64,000 bases of DNA from an uncultured Actinomycetes bacterium (GCA_903825305.1 CAIKAC010000011.1:124001-188000), one strand, 5' to 3'. Positions 52,402-61,709 are shown, counted from the first letter of the stretch. Notes: generated from the letters alone by a model not told the origin. Translations and numbers: made by a program.

Positions 52402-52677
52402 TTAGAACTTCACAATCTTGCCTTTGATGTACCACTGCTCGCCATTGGCAAAGATAGCGACCTTGGCTCGTTGGCCGTAGGTCATTTCGACGAGGGCGTT
52501 CCCTCCGGCCGCAGTAATAGTTTTCACGGCCCGTTTCTTCATTTCTGTAGGGTTCAGGTTCTGTCGAAGTTTGACTACCAGATCAAGTTCCTTCAATATT
52601 TGTGTCCCTTGGGGCGCCTGTCCCTCCGTAAAGAAAACACCTTCGATCTCTGAACCTTCCAGTCCATGCTTCTCCAT
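52402..52677 (-). CDS. Small protein of unknown function
   Basis: A 91-residue protein with an alpha/beta pattern (KKRAVKTITAAGGNALVEMTYGQRAKVAIFANGEQWYIKGKIV). This resembles the YbjQ/heavy-metal-binding-domain type of small beta-alpha proteins, in which AxxxGANALV is typical, though the match is weak. Its ATG lies seven bases after the stop of the preceding gene with AAGGTGA before it, so the two form a pair. Confidence 0.55.
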   Translation of the reverse strand: MEKHGLEGSEIEGVFFTEGQAPQGTQILKELDLVVKLRQNLNPTEMKKRAVKTITAAGGNALVEMTYGQRAKVAIFANGEQWYIKGKIVKF

Positions 52678-52684
52678 TTTGGGC

Positions 52685-52879
52685 TTAGTTCACCTTCTCC
52701 ATGATGACGATTAATTCCTCTCGCGTTGAAAGTCCCCCCTTAAATTCTGCAGTCACGGCTGCCTTGACGACCCAACCGTCTACGGCATAGCCATTGATCG
52801 CTAGTTCCAGTGCTTCGGGATTGAATTTTCCCGAGAAGCGTCGGTCCCTCTGAGTCAGAACTTTGTATTGAGCAGCCAT
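52685..52879 (-). CDS. DUF4177-like small protein
   Basis: A 64-residue protein beginning MAAQYKVLTQRDRRFSGKFNPEALELAINGYAVDGWVVKAAV (two beta strands around a helix), ending with a strand EELIVIMEK. The pattern of strand, helix LExxLNxxAxxGWxV, strand is that of DUF4177, of unknown function. ATG 52879 has AAGGAG seven bases upstream. It is the first gene of a two-gene unit. Confidence 0.65.
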   Translation of the reverse strand: MAAQYKVLTQRDRRFSGKFNPEALELAINGYAVDGWVVKAAVTAEFKGGLSTREELIVIMEKVN

Positions 52880-53504
52880 ATTTAACACTCCTTGAATTGG
52901 AAGAATAACCTTTCTAAACATAACAAATATCTATGAATGAATTTGCATCTTTTTAGCGATAATTACTTTGGGGGTCGAGTTAGTTGGCTAACGGGCGGAT
53001 ACAACACGCATTCAGCATTCAAATAGGTTCAGGGCTCATTATTCAATTAGGACCTGATGAAAATCTTGACGAGCATGCATCTTTAGCGTCGAATTTCAAA
53101 AGCCTCAGCTTCTGAAAATTTAAGAACTTTTTGTGGTTAGAAGGTTGGTGCTTCTAATCTTTCCCGCTTCGCCAGGGGGACTCCAGTGCCGTCAAGGCGG
53201 TTACCATGGGGGGTGATCAAGCCCCAGCCCAATTGGGTGGGGTGTCTTACATCGTGATCTTTGGTGTTGAACTTTGGTTTAAACAGCTAGAAAGCATGAT
53301 GGAGAGTCACACTTTGGTGACTTTACTCTCCAGGTACTAAATATTGGCAGAGTCTCATTAATCGAGATGACATGAAATTATTTATCGACATCTGTTTGTG
53401 TCAGAAACTCGCGGGTCGAATTGCGGTTGATCGGGTGAATGAAATTTAGAACTGTCGTAACTTTGAATAGCACGCTAACTCCATTTATTTCCTGCATCAG
53501 AATT
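52880..53504. other. AT-rich intergenic stretch, no gene
   Basis: About 620 bases without a supportable gene, low GC at both ends and a GC-richer middle (about 53160-53260). It ends at the edge of the aldehyde dehydrogenase that has a truncated duplicate at 45.8 kb. It contains one hairpin, listed separately. Confidence 0.45.
53301..53331. terminator. Imperfect hairpin in the 52.9-53.5 kb gap
   Basis: GGAGAGT (53301-53307) pairs with ACTCTCC (53325-53331), with an inner CAC/GTG extension and a small bulge. It has a terminator-like shape but no adjacent gene clearly uses it. Confidence 0.3.
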
Positions 53505-53947
53505 TTAGCGAAGCACAAATGGATCACCCACCGCCTCGTCTGAAGATTCAATCCAGATGGCCTTGGGCTTAGTGACCTCTGCAAAGCCATCCATACCGTT
53601 TTCGCGTCCGTAACCTGAAAGTTTTGAGCCACCAAAAGGAGTTGCAAAGTGCAAGGCGCGATACATGTTGATCCATACCGTTCCGGCATCAAGGCGCTTG
53701 GCAACACGGTGAGCAACATTGACGTTTTGTGTCCACACACCAGCAGCCAATCCAAAGGGTGAATCGTTAGCAATGGCGATGGCTTCGTCTTCATCGCTAA
53801 ATCGGATGACGGAAAGTACTGGACCGAAGAGTTCGTTTTGGGCAACGTCCATTGAGTTCGTGACGTTGTTCAGTACTGTCGGAGCGTAGAACCAACCCTC
53901 TCCTGGTACATCGGCTTGAGGCCCACCAGCAATGATTTCAGCGCCTT
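53505..53947 (-). repeat. Parent copy of the duplicated aldehyde dehydrogenase 3' end
   Basis: This segment of the intact gene corresponds to 45796-46244, differing by a six-base indel (443 versus 449 bases) and scattered substitutions. The upstream limit of homology is CGCCTT at 53942-53947, the same hexamer at which the truncated copy is fused to the P450 3' end. Confidence 0.88.
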
Positions 53948-54974
53948 GAACTACCGCTTCATCAACGCGGCTGCGAACACCACTCAAGATCTTCTCTTGG
54001 CTGATAGGACCCATCTCGGTGTCATCAGAGGTGGGGTTACCAATGCGAATCGATTGCGCGCGCTTGGCGACGAGTTCCACGAGTTGATCAGCAATGGATT
54101 CATGGGCCAAGAGCCGAGACCCGGCCACACAGGTTTGACCAGCAGCTGCGAAGATGCCGGCGATGACACCATTGAGCACCTTGTCGAGGTTCACGTCATC
54201 AAAAAAGATGTTGGCGGACTTGCCACCGAGCTCCAGCAAGGTGGGCTTGAGCCCACCAGCAGCTCGAGCGGTCACTGCCTTGGCGGATTCTGGCCCGCCG
54301 GTGAAGAAGATCTTGCGGACATCTTCATGGCCGACGAGGGCATCTCCTGCTTCGTGGCCGTAACCCACCACGATGTTCAAGCAACCATCAGGGAGGCCAG
54401 CTTCTTTGGCGAGTTCTCCCAATCGGAGTAGGGAGAGTGAGTTGACTTCAGGGGCCTTGACGACCACGGTGTTGCCAGCAGCGAGCGCAGGGGCGAGGCC
54501 CATGGCGCCAAGCAACATGGGGGAGTTAAACGCTGGGATTACGCCGATGACGCCATAGGGCTCACGCGAGGTATACGCGGTGATGGATTGGCGGTCTTGG
54601 GGGATCTGGCGACCTTCTTGGTGGTGAGCCAAGGTGGCGTAGTAGCGATACCACGACTTCAAACTGAGCTGTTGTCCCCGGACTTCACGAATGACTTTGC
54701 CCGCATCACGAGCTTCGAGGCCACCCAGCTCATCAGCGTTGTCGGCAATCAGTTCTCCGAGTCGCCACAGCACTTCTGCGCGACGAGATGGGCCTGCGTC
54801 GCGCCAGGCGGGAAAGGCTCGAAGGGCGGCATCAACCGCCATATTGATGTCATCAGTGTTGCCTCGAGCCACTTCAGCCCAGGGCTGGGCAGTCATGGGG
54901 TCGTAGGTGGGAAGGTATTGGCCTGAGCTCGGGGCGCTGCGGTGTCCGTCGATCCAGTGGTCGTGGCGATTCAT
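53505..54974 (-). CDS. NAD(P)-dependent aldehyde dehydrogenase (cluster B)
   Basis: Full-length enzyme of 489 residues oxidising an aldehyde to an acid. Cofactor region FNSPMLLGAMGLAPALAAGNTVVVKAPE, general base E248 in LLELGGKSANIFF, nucleophile C282 in GQTCVAGSR, and C-terminal dimer motif GRENGMDGFAEVTK. It has AAGGAG before ATG 54974. It lies downstream of the GntR and PuuC-like genes on the same strand, so it is probably in their regulon. Resembles betaine-aldehyde or hydroxymuconic-semialdehyde types; substrate undetermined. A truncated copy of its 3' end lies at 45.8 kb. Confidence 0.94.
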   Translation of the reverse strand: MNRHDHWIDGHRSAPSSGQYLPTYDPMTAQPWAEVARGNTDDINMAVDAALRAFPAWRDAGPSRRAEVLWRLGELIADNADELGGLEARDAGKVIREVRGQQLSLKSWYRYYATLAHHQEGRQIPQDRQSITAYTSREPYGVIGVIPAFNSPMLLGAMGLAPALAAGNTVVVKAPEVNSLSLLRLGELAKEAGLPDGCLNIVVGYGHEAGDALVGHEDVRKIFFTGGPESAKAVTARAAGGLKPTLLELGGKSANIFFDDVNLDKVLNGVIAGIFAAAGQTCVAGSRLLAHESIADQLVELVAKRAQSIRIGNPTSDDTEMGPISQEKILSGVRSRVDEAVVQGAEIIAGGPQADVPGEGWFYAPTVLNNVTNSMDVAQNELFGPVLSVIRFSDEDEAIAIANDSPFGLAAGVWTQNVNVAHRVAKRLDAGTVWINMYRALHFATPFGGSKLSGYGRENGMDGFAEVTKPKAIWIESSDEAVGDPFVLR

Positions 54975-55001
54975 GGTGTACTCCTTTGTACGGGTTACGA
55001 C

Positions 55002-55676
55002 TTATTGATTATTTGAGAAATAGCCCAACTCGGTCAATTGGCTGACTGCATGACGGCCACCATCGCTGAGGTGACTCACCATGGCTCGCTGTGCGCCGTC
55101 TCCATCGCGAGCCTCGAGGGCACGAAGAATAATTTCGTGTTCGGCACAGGCTGCTGTTTGCCAGCCGTGAGCGAAGTCGTAGTAGTTGGCGGGGAGACTG
55201 CGAGCCAAGAGACGCAAGGTGGAAAGCAGTCGTCGACTCGAACCAGCGAGGTTGATGATGCGGTGGAACTCAAAGTTGAGTCGTTCTTGCTCAGCGGTGT
55301 CGGTGGCGGTGGCGAGTTGATCATTCACTTCGCGCAGCTGAGTGAGTTGCTCGTCGCTCAAGTTCTCGGCTGCTCGTGCACAAGCAAGACCCGAAACCAA
55401 TCCAAAGATTCGGTATTGGTCGGCGATGTCTTCAGGGGTGAGCTGAGGCACATAGGAGCCACGCCTCGCAATGGTCTCGACGAGGCCCTCTTGGTCGAGT
55501 TGGATGAGCGCTTCTCGAACGGGCAGTTGACTGACCCCAAGTTCTGCCGCCAACTGGTCCTGATCAATGCGCTTTCCTGGAGTCAGGCGACCGGTAAGGA
55601 TGTCGTTACGCAAACGGTCTGCAACGTCTTCTCGCAAATTGCGTCGACGCACCGATCGTGATTCAGGTGGCGTCAT
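55002..55676 (-). CDS. GntR-family regulator (FadR/FCD type)
   Basis: A 224-residue regulator. The N-terminal wHTH reads LRNDILTGRLTPGKRIDQDQLAAELGVSQLPVREALIQLDQEGLV, and the C-terminal all-helical FCD domain has the usual metal/ligand residues (EFHRIIN, and H in WQTAACAEHEIIL). FCD regulators answer to small organic acids. It overlaps the upstream PuuC-like gene by four bases and precedes the aldehyde dehydrogenase, so it likely governs these genes. ATGA overlap defines the start. Confidence 0.92.
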   Translation of the reverse strand: MTPPESRSVRRRNLREDVADRLRNDILTGRLTPGKRIDQDQLAAELGVSQLPVREALIQLDQEGLVETIARRGSYVPQLTPEDIADQYRIFGLVSGLACARAAENLSDEQLTQLREVNDQLATATDTAEQERLNFEFHRIINLAGSSRRLLSTLRLLARSLPANYYDFAHGWQTAACAEHEIILRALEARDGDGAQRAMVSHLSDGGRHAVSQLTELGYFSNNQ

Positions 55677-57157
55677 GATGGCTCCGAGAGTTGAATCCAG
55701 GTTGATTTGAGGTCAAAGAATTTTTCCAAGGCGTGCAGCGATTTGTCACGACCAAATCCCGATTCTTTAACGCCACCAAAGGGAATGGTCATGTCGCCCT
55801 CTTCGTAGCAGTTCACCCAACACACGCCTACACGAAGTCCACGAGAAATCGCTACGGCGCGGTCCAAGTTCTGCGTCCAAACTGCTGAGGCCAGGCCATA
55901 GCGGGTGCCATTGGCAATGGCGAGAGCTTCAGCATCATCTTTGAAGGTCGAGACTGACAAGACGGGGCCGAACACCTCTTCTTGAGCGATGTAGGCATCG
56001 GGGGCGACATGGTCAAAGATCGTTGGCGGGAAGTAATACCCTCCTGAATCTGCATTGACTCGCTCGCCGCCAACAATGAGCTCGGCTCGATCCTTGGCAC
56101 CGGTTTCCACCATGGTCTCGACGCGCTCCAAGTGTTCTTTCGAGACCAAGGCACCCATGGCAGCATCATCAGACAGAGGGTCCGCTGGCTGCATGGCACT
56201 GGCAATAGCGCTGACGCGTGCCACCACTTCGTCGTGGATGGATTCGTGTACGAGCAGTCGTGAACCAGCGGTGCACATCTCGCCTTGGTTGAAAAAGATG
56301 GACCAAGCAGCCGTGCTTGCGGCCTTGTCGAGATCGGCGTCGGGGAAAATAATGTTGGCTGACTTTCCTCCGAGCTCTAAGTACACGCGCTTGAGATTCG
56401 ATTTCGCCGCATAGTCAAGGAAGTAGCGACCAACCTCAGTGGATCCGGTGAAGGTCAAGACATCGACGTCGGGGTGTTCGCCTAAGGCTCGGCCGGCAAT
56501 GTGGCCATGGCCATTGACGACATTGAACACACCTTCGGGAAGACCTGCTTCAAGGCCGAGTTCGGCAAAGCGCAAGGCGGACAGTGGTGAGTTCTCGGCT
56601 GGCTTGAGCACCACCGAACAACCAGCGGCCAATGCAGGTGCGACTTTCCAGCCCGCCATGGTGAGGGGAAAATTCCAGGGAACAACGGCGCCAACCACGC
56701 CGGCGGGTTCACGGGTGATGAGCGCAAGGGCGTCGCGAGAGGTGTGGGGGAGTTCATCGAGAATCTTGTCGCAGGCCTCTCCGAACCAAGCCAAGGTGTT
56801 GGCAACGGCTCGCACCTCAATGGCTTTGGCTTCATGAGCGGGTTTGCCCATCTCGAGTGCCATGAGGAGGGCAAGTTCATCAGCATTGGCTCGACACAAT
56901 TCGGCCCAGGTCATGAGTACGGCCTTGCGCTCAGCTGGAGCGCGCTTTGACCAGCGACCATCTTCAAAGGCTGCCCGGGCTGAAGCCACCGCCTTGTCAA
57001 CATCGTGGACACTCGCGAATGACACATCGGCCACGGATTTGCCGTTTCGAGGGGCAATGACCGAAAACGCTTCGCCGGCGTCTTGGAATCGGCCCTCAAT
57101 GAGCAATCCGGTGCGGGGAGAAATCTTGTCTGCGAGCTCATGCCATGTCGTTGTCAT
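55673..57157 (-). CDS. PuuC-like aldehyde dehydrogenase
   Basis: A 494-residue enzyme with E261 (YLELGGKSANI) and C295 (QGEMCTAGSR). Its overall pattern and end (GRDKSLHALEKFFDLKSTWIQL) closely follow E. coli PuuC, gamma-glutamyl-gamma-aminobutyraldehyde dehydrogenase of putrescine breakdown. The cluster also has a PuuD-like hydrolase (59.7 kb) and a PuuA-like ligase (60.4 kb), which supports a role on a gamma-glutamylated aldehyde. Divergent from the acyl-CoA dehydrogenase gene, with 47 bases between. Confidence 0.88.
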   Translation of the reverse strand: MTTTWHELADKISPRTGLLIEGRFQDAGEAFSVIAPRNGKSVADVSFASVHDVDKAVASARAAFEDGRWSKRAPAERKAVLMTWAELCRANADELALLMALEMGKPAHEAKAIEVRAVANTLAWFGEACDKILDELPHTSRDALALITREPAGVVGAVVPWNFPLTMAGWKVAPALAAGCSVVLKPAENSPLSALRFAELGLEAGLPEGVFNVVNGHGHIAGRALGEHPDVDVLTFTGSTEVGRYFLDYAAKSNLKRVYLELGGKSANIIFPDADLDKAASTAAWSIFFNQGEMCTAGSRLLVHESIHDEVVARVSAIASAMQPADPLSDDAAMGALVSKEHLERVETMVETGAKDRAELIVGGERVNADSGGYYFPPTIFDHVAPDAYIAQEEVFGPVLSVSTFKDDAEALAIANGTRYGLASAVWTQNLDRAVAISRGLRVGVCWVNCYEEGDMTIPFGGVKESGFGRDKSLHALEKFFDLKSTWIQLSEPS

Positions 57158-57181
57158 GGCTCTGAGCCTAGAAGAGATTTC

Positions 57182-57204
57182 TGATAAATGATAGTTTGCA
57201 CATC
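57182..57204 (+). promoter_or_regulatory. Promoter of the cluster B acyl-CoA dehydrogenase
   Basis: TGATAAATGATAG contains two TGATA half-sites, and GATAGT could be a -10 ending nine bases before ATG 57205. No Shine-Dalgarno is seen, so a short leader or leaderless transcript is likely. Confidence 0.3.
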
Positions 57205-58359
57205 ATGATCGAGATGGGCGCACGACACGAATTCGATGACTTGAGAGCAGGAGTTCGAGCGCTCTGCGAGCGTTTCCCCGGTGAATACTGGCGAGGCCTT
57301 GAACCAGAAGGTTACCCAGAGGAATTTGTCGATGAGCTCACCAAAGCGGGCTGGCTCGCTGCCTTAATCCCTGAGGAATATGGCGGCGGCGGCGTCACCT
57401 TGGCCGAAGCGGCCGCCATCATGGAAGAAATTTCAGCATCAGGTGCGAATCCAGCCGCCTGTCACGCCCAGATGTACGTCATGGGCACCTTGTTGCGCCA
57501 CGGTTCAGAAGAGCAAAAGCAGCACTTTTTGCCAAAAATTGCCGCTGGAGAACTTCGCCTCCAGGCCTTTGGCGTGACCGAGCCTACGGCCGGATCAGAG
57601 ACCACCCGGATTCAAACCCGAGCCGAAAAGACCGCTGACGGCTGGCTGATTAATGGTCAGAAGATTTGGACGTCGCGGGCCCTGTATTCAGATCTCATGA
57701 TCTTGCTCGCTCGCACCACGCCCTATGACGAGGTGACCAAAAAATCCGAGGGCATCTCGGTCTTCATCTTGGATCTCCATAGCCCAGGCATTGAGATCCG
57801 ACCCATTCCCACCATGATGAATCACAACACCACTGAGGTGTTTTTCTCTGACGTGCTCATCCCTCACGAAGCCCTCATCGGCGAAGAGGGCAAGGGCTTT
57901 AAATACATTCTTGATGGGATGAACGCCGAGCGAATCTTGATTGCCTCGGAATGTATTGGCGACGCCCGGTTCTTCCTCGAAAAAGCTGTGGCCTACGGTA
58001 ACGAACGCGTGGTCTTTGGTCAGCCCGTAGGAGCCAATCAAGGGGTGCAGTTCCCCCTCGCCAAGGCCTATGCCCAACTTCGCGCTGCTGATCTGATGCG
58101 ATTTGAAGCGGCTGATCGTTTCGATCGCGGCGAAGCCTGTGGAGCCGAAGCGAACATGGCCAAACTCTTGGCCTCAGAAGCTTCGTGGGCTGCCGGCAAC
58201 GCCTGCATCGATACCCATGGGGGCTTTGGCTTTGCCCAGGAATACGACATTGAGCGCAAGTTCCGTGAAACACGGCTCTATCAAGTGGCGCCGATTAATA
58301 ACAACCTCGTGCTGGCCTTCTTGGGCCAAAACGTGATGGGCCTACCCCGGAGTTACTAG
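57205..58359 (+). CDS. Acyl-CoA dehydrogenase (cluster B)
   Basis: A 384-residue flavoprotein with the usual landmarks: LIPEEYGGGGVTLAEAAA, FAD-contact FGVTEPTAGSETTRI, WLINGQKIWTSRA, VVFGQPVGANQGVQFPLAKAYAQ, and C-terminal DTHGGFGFAQEYDIERKFRETRLYQVAPINNNL. Catalytic details suggest an active enzyme for a short or branched acyl-CoA. ATG 57205 is preferred; the fold begins close behind it. The P450 gene follows after 82 bases. Confidence 0.93.
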   Translation: MIEMGARHEFDDLRAGVRALCERFPGEYWRGLEPEGYPEEFVDELTKAGWLAALIPEEYGGGGVTLAEAAAIMEEISASGANPAACHAQMYVMGTLLRHGSEEQKQHFLPKIAAGELRLQAFGVTEPTAGSETTRIQTRAEKTADGWLINGQKIWTSRALYSDLMILLARTTPYDEVTKKSEGISVFILDLHSPGIEIRPIPTMMNHNTTEVFFSDVLIPHEALIGEEGKGFKYILDGMNAERILIASECIGDARFFLEKAVAYGNERVVFGQPVGANQGVQFPLAKAYAQLRAADLMRFEAADRFDRGEACGAEANMAKLLASEASWAAGNACIDTHGGFGFAQEYDIERKFRETRLYQVAPINNNLVLAFLGQNVMGLPRSY

Positions 58360-58441
58360 CGCTGGACGAAGCGAGGTCTCCTCGGTATCATTTGGTTCCA
58401 AACGACTACCTGCAAATGGCAGTATCACGGGGGAGAACACC

Positions 58442-59701
58442 ATGGCTCGTATTGAAGTTGAACTGGGCGACGACCACGCTGACTTGACGAGTCACGACAC
58501 CTTTGTCAATGGCGTCCCCTACGCCACCCTCGATCGCCTCCGCCGTGAAGACCCGGTGAGCTGGTGGGATGAAGAAGACGGCCGAGGTTTTTGGTCGGTC
58601 ACTCGCTATGACGATGTCTTGACGGTAAGTCGCAATACGGATGTCTTTTCATCGGCGCAAGGTATTCGTCTTGAAGACATGGACGAAGAAGAAACCAATG
58701 CGCGGCGAACCCTCATGGAAATGGACGCACCAGAACACACTCGCTATCGCCGCATGGTCTCGCGAGCCTTTTCACGCCGTGAAGTGATGGCCTATGAAGC
58801 CGCCATTAGAGCTCTGGCCACACAACTCGTGAGTGAAGTTCGGGGCACGCCTACTCTCGACTTCACCAAGATGGTTTCTCGACAACTGCCCATGCGCATG
58901 TTGGGCCAGATGCTGGGTTTGCCCAATGACGACTCAGAATGGCTCGTCACCCGCGGTGACGCCCTGATCGCTAATACTGATGACGACTTCACCGAATACG
59001 TCGTCGACAAAGTGAACACCGATGATTACCGCTTGCTTCCCTTCCGCAGCCCCATTGCCTTGGAATTGATGGATTATGCCAACAAGGCCTTTGCGGAGCG
59101 TCGAGCAAATCCCAAAGAAGATTTGCTCACGCTGCTCCTCTCTCCCATGGTTGATGGAGAGTTTCTTACCGAGGCCGAACTCGCCAACTTCTTCACCTTG
59201 ATGGTGGCGGCCGGCAATGACACCACGCGCTATTCGATGTCAGCAGCCATGAAGGCCCTCATTGAGCGACCCGAAGTTCGCCAGCGCCTCGTCGAAGACC
59301 CGAGCCTCATGCCCGTGGCGGTGGATGAAATGTTGCGCTGGGGATCCGTGACCATGAACTTTCGTCGCACCGCCATTCAAGACACCGAACTTGGTGGCAA
59401 GTCCATCAAGGCGGGGGACAAGGTACTCATGTGGTTCGTTTCGGCGAACTATGACGCTGACCAATTCGACGAGCCCTATTTCTTCAACATGGAGCGCACC
59501 CCGAACAACCACGTGACATTTGGGCTGCACTCTCCTCACCTGTGTCTTGGCGCTCACCTGGCCCGCCTTGAGCTTCGGGTGCTCTTTGAAGAATTGCTGC
59601 CTTTCGTCAATGACATTGAGTTCGCCGCTCCTCCCACCCGACTGCGGTCGAACTTCATCTCCGGTTTGAAGACCTTGCCGGTTAACATCGATTGGAAATG
59701 A
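58442..59701 (+). CDS. Cytochrome P450 (cluster B)
   Basis: A 419-residue soluble P450 distantly related to that of cluster A. I-helix AAGNDTTRYS, ExxR in EMLRWGS, heme loop FGLHSPHLCLGAHLARLE with axial cysteine. Where most P450s have FGxGxxHxC with several glycines, this one has L, H and S at those positions, an uncommon loop. GGGGGAG precedes ATG 58442. No ferredoxin is adjacent, so electrons may come from the ferredoxin pair at 36-37.4 kb. Its stop overlaps the amidotransferase start (ATGA). Confidence 0.94.
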   Translation: MARIEVELGDDHADLTSHDTFVNGVPYATLDRLRREDPVSWWDEEDGRGFWSVTRYDDVLTVSRNTDVFSSAQGIRLEDMDEEETNARRTLMEMDAPEHTRYRRMVSRAFSRREVMAYEAAIRALATQLVSEVRGTPTLDFTKMVSRQLPMRMLGQMLGLPNDDSEWLVTRGDALIANTDDDFTEYVVDKVNTDDYRLLPFRSPIALELMDYANKAFAERRANPKEDLLTLLLSPMVDGEFLTEAELANFFTLMVAAGNDTTRYSMSAAMKALIERPEVRQRLVEDPSLMPVAVDEMLRWGSVTMNFRRTAIQDTELGGKSIKAGDKVLMWFVSANYDADQFDEPYFFNMERTPNNHVTFGLHSPHLCLGAHLARLELRVLFEELLPFVNDIEFAAPPTRLRSNFISGLKTLPVNIDWK

Positions 59702-60423
59702 CCGCACCCCTCATAGGACTCTCCACCCGACGCTGGCCTCTGGCTATGTTGGGTGACGCCATTCCACCCGCCTATGCCGACGGGTTCTTCGATATGGGCA
59801 TCACCGATTACCCCGAGGCCGTGGCCGCTGCTGGTGGCATTCCCGTGCATCTCTCTCGAGATGCTGATGTGGCCGGGACCCTCGAGCACCTCGATGGTTT
59901 AGTTATTACTGGTGGAGCAGATGTTGCTCCTCAGCGCTATGGATCCATTCATCCAGAATTGGCCGGGCCCACAGAACCTGAGCGCGACGCTTGGGAAGCG
60001 GCGCTCTATGAAGGAGCGCTTGAGCGGGGGATACCGGTACTTGGTATTTGTCGAGGCTTTCAGCTCATCAACGTGATCAATGGCGGCAGTTTGGTCGAAG
60101 ACGTTGGTCGCCATGATGGCGATGGCCATCCTCGTTTTGATCGTGATCGCCACGAACACGGCCATGACGTGCGAGTTGAGGCGGGCACCTTGGCGGCAGA
60201 ACTCTACGGTGAAGCCGTGGCGGTCAACAGCCTGCACCACCAAGTGGTGAACCAGGTGGCTGAAGGTTTTGTCGTATCGGGCCGATCAAGCGACGGCACG
60301 GTCGAGATCATGGAATTGCCAGGGCGCGACGTCTTCTGCGTGCAATGGCACCCTGAATCCCTCGTTGATGATCCCTCGCTGCGCTGGCTAGTGAGCGCAG
60401 CGAAGCGTTACGCCACTTCCTAG
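59698..60423 (+). CDS. PuuD-like gamma-glutamyl hydrolase (peptidase C26)
   Basis: A 241-residue class I amidotransferase-fold hydrolase. Active cysteine in LGICRGFQLINVINGGSL, His/Glu in VQWHPESLVDDP, and the family segment HEHGHDVRVEAGTL with VNSLHHQ. These are hallmarks of PuuD, which removes glutamate from gamma-glutamyl-GABA. ATG 59698 overlaps the P450 stop. The facing GS-like gene ends within four bases. The neighbouring PuuC- and PuuA-like genes strengthen the assignment. Confidence 0.88.
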   Translation: MTAPLIGLSTRRWPLAMLGDAIPPAYADGFFDMGITDYPEAVAAAGGIPVHLSRDADVAGTLEHLDGLVITGGADVAPQRYGSIHPELAGPTEPERDAWEAALYEGALERGIPVLGICRGFQLINVINGGSLVEDVGRHDGDGHPRFDRDRHEHGHDVRVEAGTLAAELYGEAVAVNSLHHQVVNQVAEGFVVSGRSSDGTVEIMELPGRDVFCVQWHPESLVDDPSLRWLVSAAKRYATS

Positions 60424-61709
60424 AGGAAGGGCAGATACTCGTTGCGCTCCCAGTCCGTGGTGGCGCCGAGGAACTTGTCCCACTCGGTGCGCTTAATCGC
60501 CACGTGCTGAGCAACGATCTCTGCACCAATGGCCTCTACGAGTTCGGTGTCGGCTTCGAGAGCATCGAGACCTGCGCCCAAGTGTTCGGGGACGCCCACG
60601 GTCGCGTCAACATTCTCGAAGCCATCGCCGCTTTCGGGTGCTCCTGGGTCAAGGTCATTGACGATGCCCAGACGCGCTGCTTGCAATACGGCGGCCATGG
60701 CGCTGTGCACCGGAGCTGCTCCATCACTCAAGCGGTGCTCGATGCGCGTCGGAGCTCCTCGTTCTGGTGGGATGCGAATGGTGGCACCGCGGTGGTCATG
60801 TCCCCAGTTGGCCCAGTAGCCAGAGAGCTGTCCTGGGCGAAGGCGACGATAGGCATTGACCGTTGGGGCGCAGATGCCAGACAAGCCCTGGTGGTGGGCC
60901 ACGAGGCCAGCGATGACTTGCTTGGCCACGGTAGCCAAGCCGTCTTCGGTGCTCGGGTCGTCAAAGAGATTGCGTTCGCTGTCGTCAGCAAAAGAAATAT
61001 TGAGGTGCAGTCCTGAGCCGCCTCGATCGGTGAAGGGCTTGCCTAAGAACGTCCACATCAGACCATGCTTGGCCGCGAGTTCACGGGCCAGCAGCTTGAA
61101 GAGGAAAGCGTCATCAGCCGCCTTGAGGGCCCAGTCATATTCCAGCGTGAACTCGAATTGGCTCTCGTCGTATTCAGAGTTAATGGCCTCAACCGGCAAG
61201 CCCGCTGCTTCGGCGGTGCGCCACAATTCATCGATCATGCCCCGAGGGTCAACCGATGGCCCGGTGCCATAGACATAGGCGCCGGGCGTCGAAATGGGCT
61301 GCCAACCGCCACGGCCATCGGGTTCAAGCAAGAAGGCTTCGAGTTCAATGCCTACCTTGGGGTGGTATCCCAACTCATTGAGTTCAGCAATGGCGCGCTT
61401 CAAAGCATTGCGAGGAGATACCGCCACAGGCTCACCGTGGCGCATGAGGTCGGCAATCACGATGCCGGTGTTCTCTTCCCAGCCCGGACGCATGGTGATG
61501 GGGTCAAAGACCGCATCCATGTCAGGCAAGCCTTCAAAGAACAATGATCCTGGCGTTCCCGGGGTCATGGTGCGGTCGAACCCTAAGGCCCAGGTGCCGG
61601 TGCAGTGGCGTGCGCCTCGATCAACGAGTCGCATGGGCACGTATTTGCCGCGAGCGAGACCCAAATGGTCCGGCCACAGCACGCGAATGCGGTCATATGA
61701 AGCGTTCAT
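60420..61709 (-). CDS. Glutamine-synthetase-like gamma-glutamyl ligase (cluster B, PuuA-like)
   Basis: A 429-residue GS-fold enzyme: GIELEAFLLEPDG, QFEFTLEYDWALKAAD, GGSGLHLNISF, YRRLRPGQLSGYWANWGHDHR and RIEHRLSDGAA carry the metal, ATP and glutamate residues. No adenylylation loop. As in PuuA, it should join glutamate to an amine at ATP expense. GGGGGAA lies before ATG 61709. It is convergent with PuuD-like 59698-60423, and differs substantially from the cluster A ligase, suggesting a different amine. Confidence 0.86.
   Translation of the reverse strand: MNASYDRIRVLWPDHLGLARGKYVPMRLVDRGARHCTGTWALGFDRTMTPGTPGSLFFEGLPDMDAVFDPITMRPGWEENTGIVIADLMRHGEPVAVSPRNALKRAIAELNELGYHPKVGIELEAFLLEPDGRGGWQPISTPGAYVYGTGPSVDPRGMIDELWRTAEAAGLPVEAINSEYDESQFEFTLEYDWALKAADDAFLFKLLARELAAKHGLMWTFLGKPFTDRGGSGLHLNISFADDSERNLFDDPSTEDGLATVAKQVIAGLVAHHQGLSGICAPTVNAYRRLRPGQLSGYWANWGHDHRGATIRIPPERGAPTRIEHRLSDGAAPVHSAMAAVLQAARLGIVNDLDPGAPESGDGFENVDATVGVPEHLGAGLDALEADTELVEAIGAEIVAQHVAIKRTEWDKFLGATTDWERNEYLPFL

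Noticed and set aside
52219-52653. A 144-codon plus-strand frame
   Set aside because: It lies mostly antisense to the small minus-strand gene at 52402-52677, which has a ribosome site and a plausible fold; the plus frame has neither.
53150-53260. GC-rich patch with inverted C and G runs, possibly an RNA gene
   Set aside because: No tRNA, RNase P, tmRNA or riboswitch pattern could be built.
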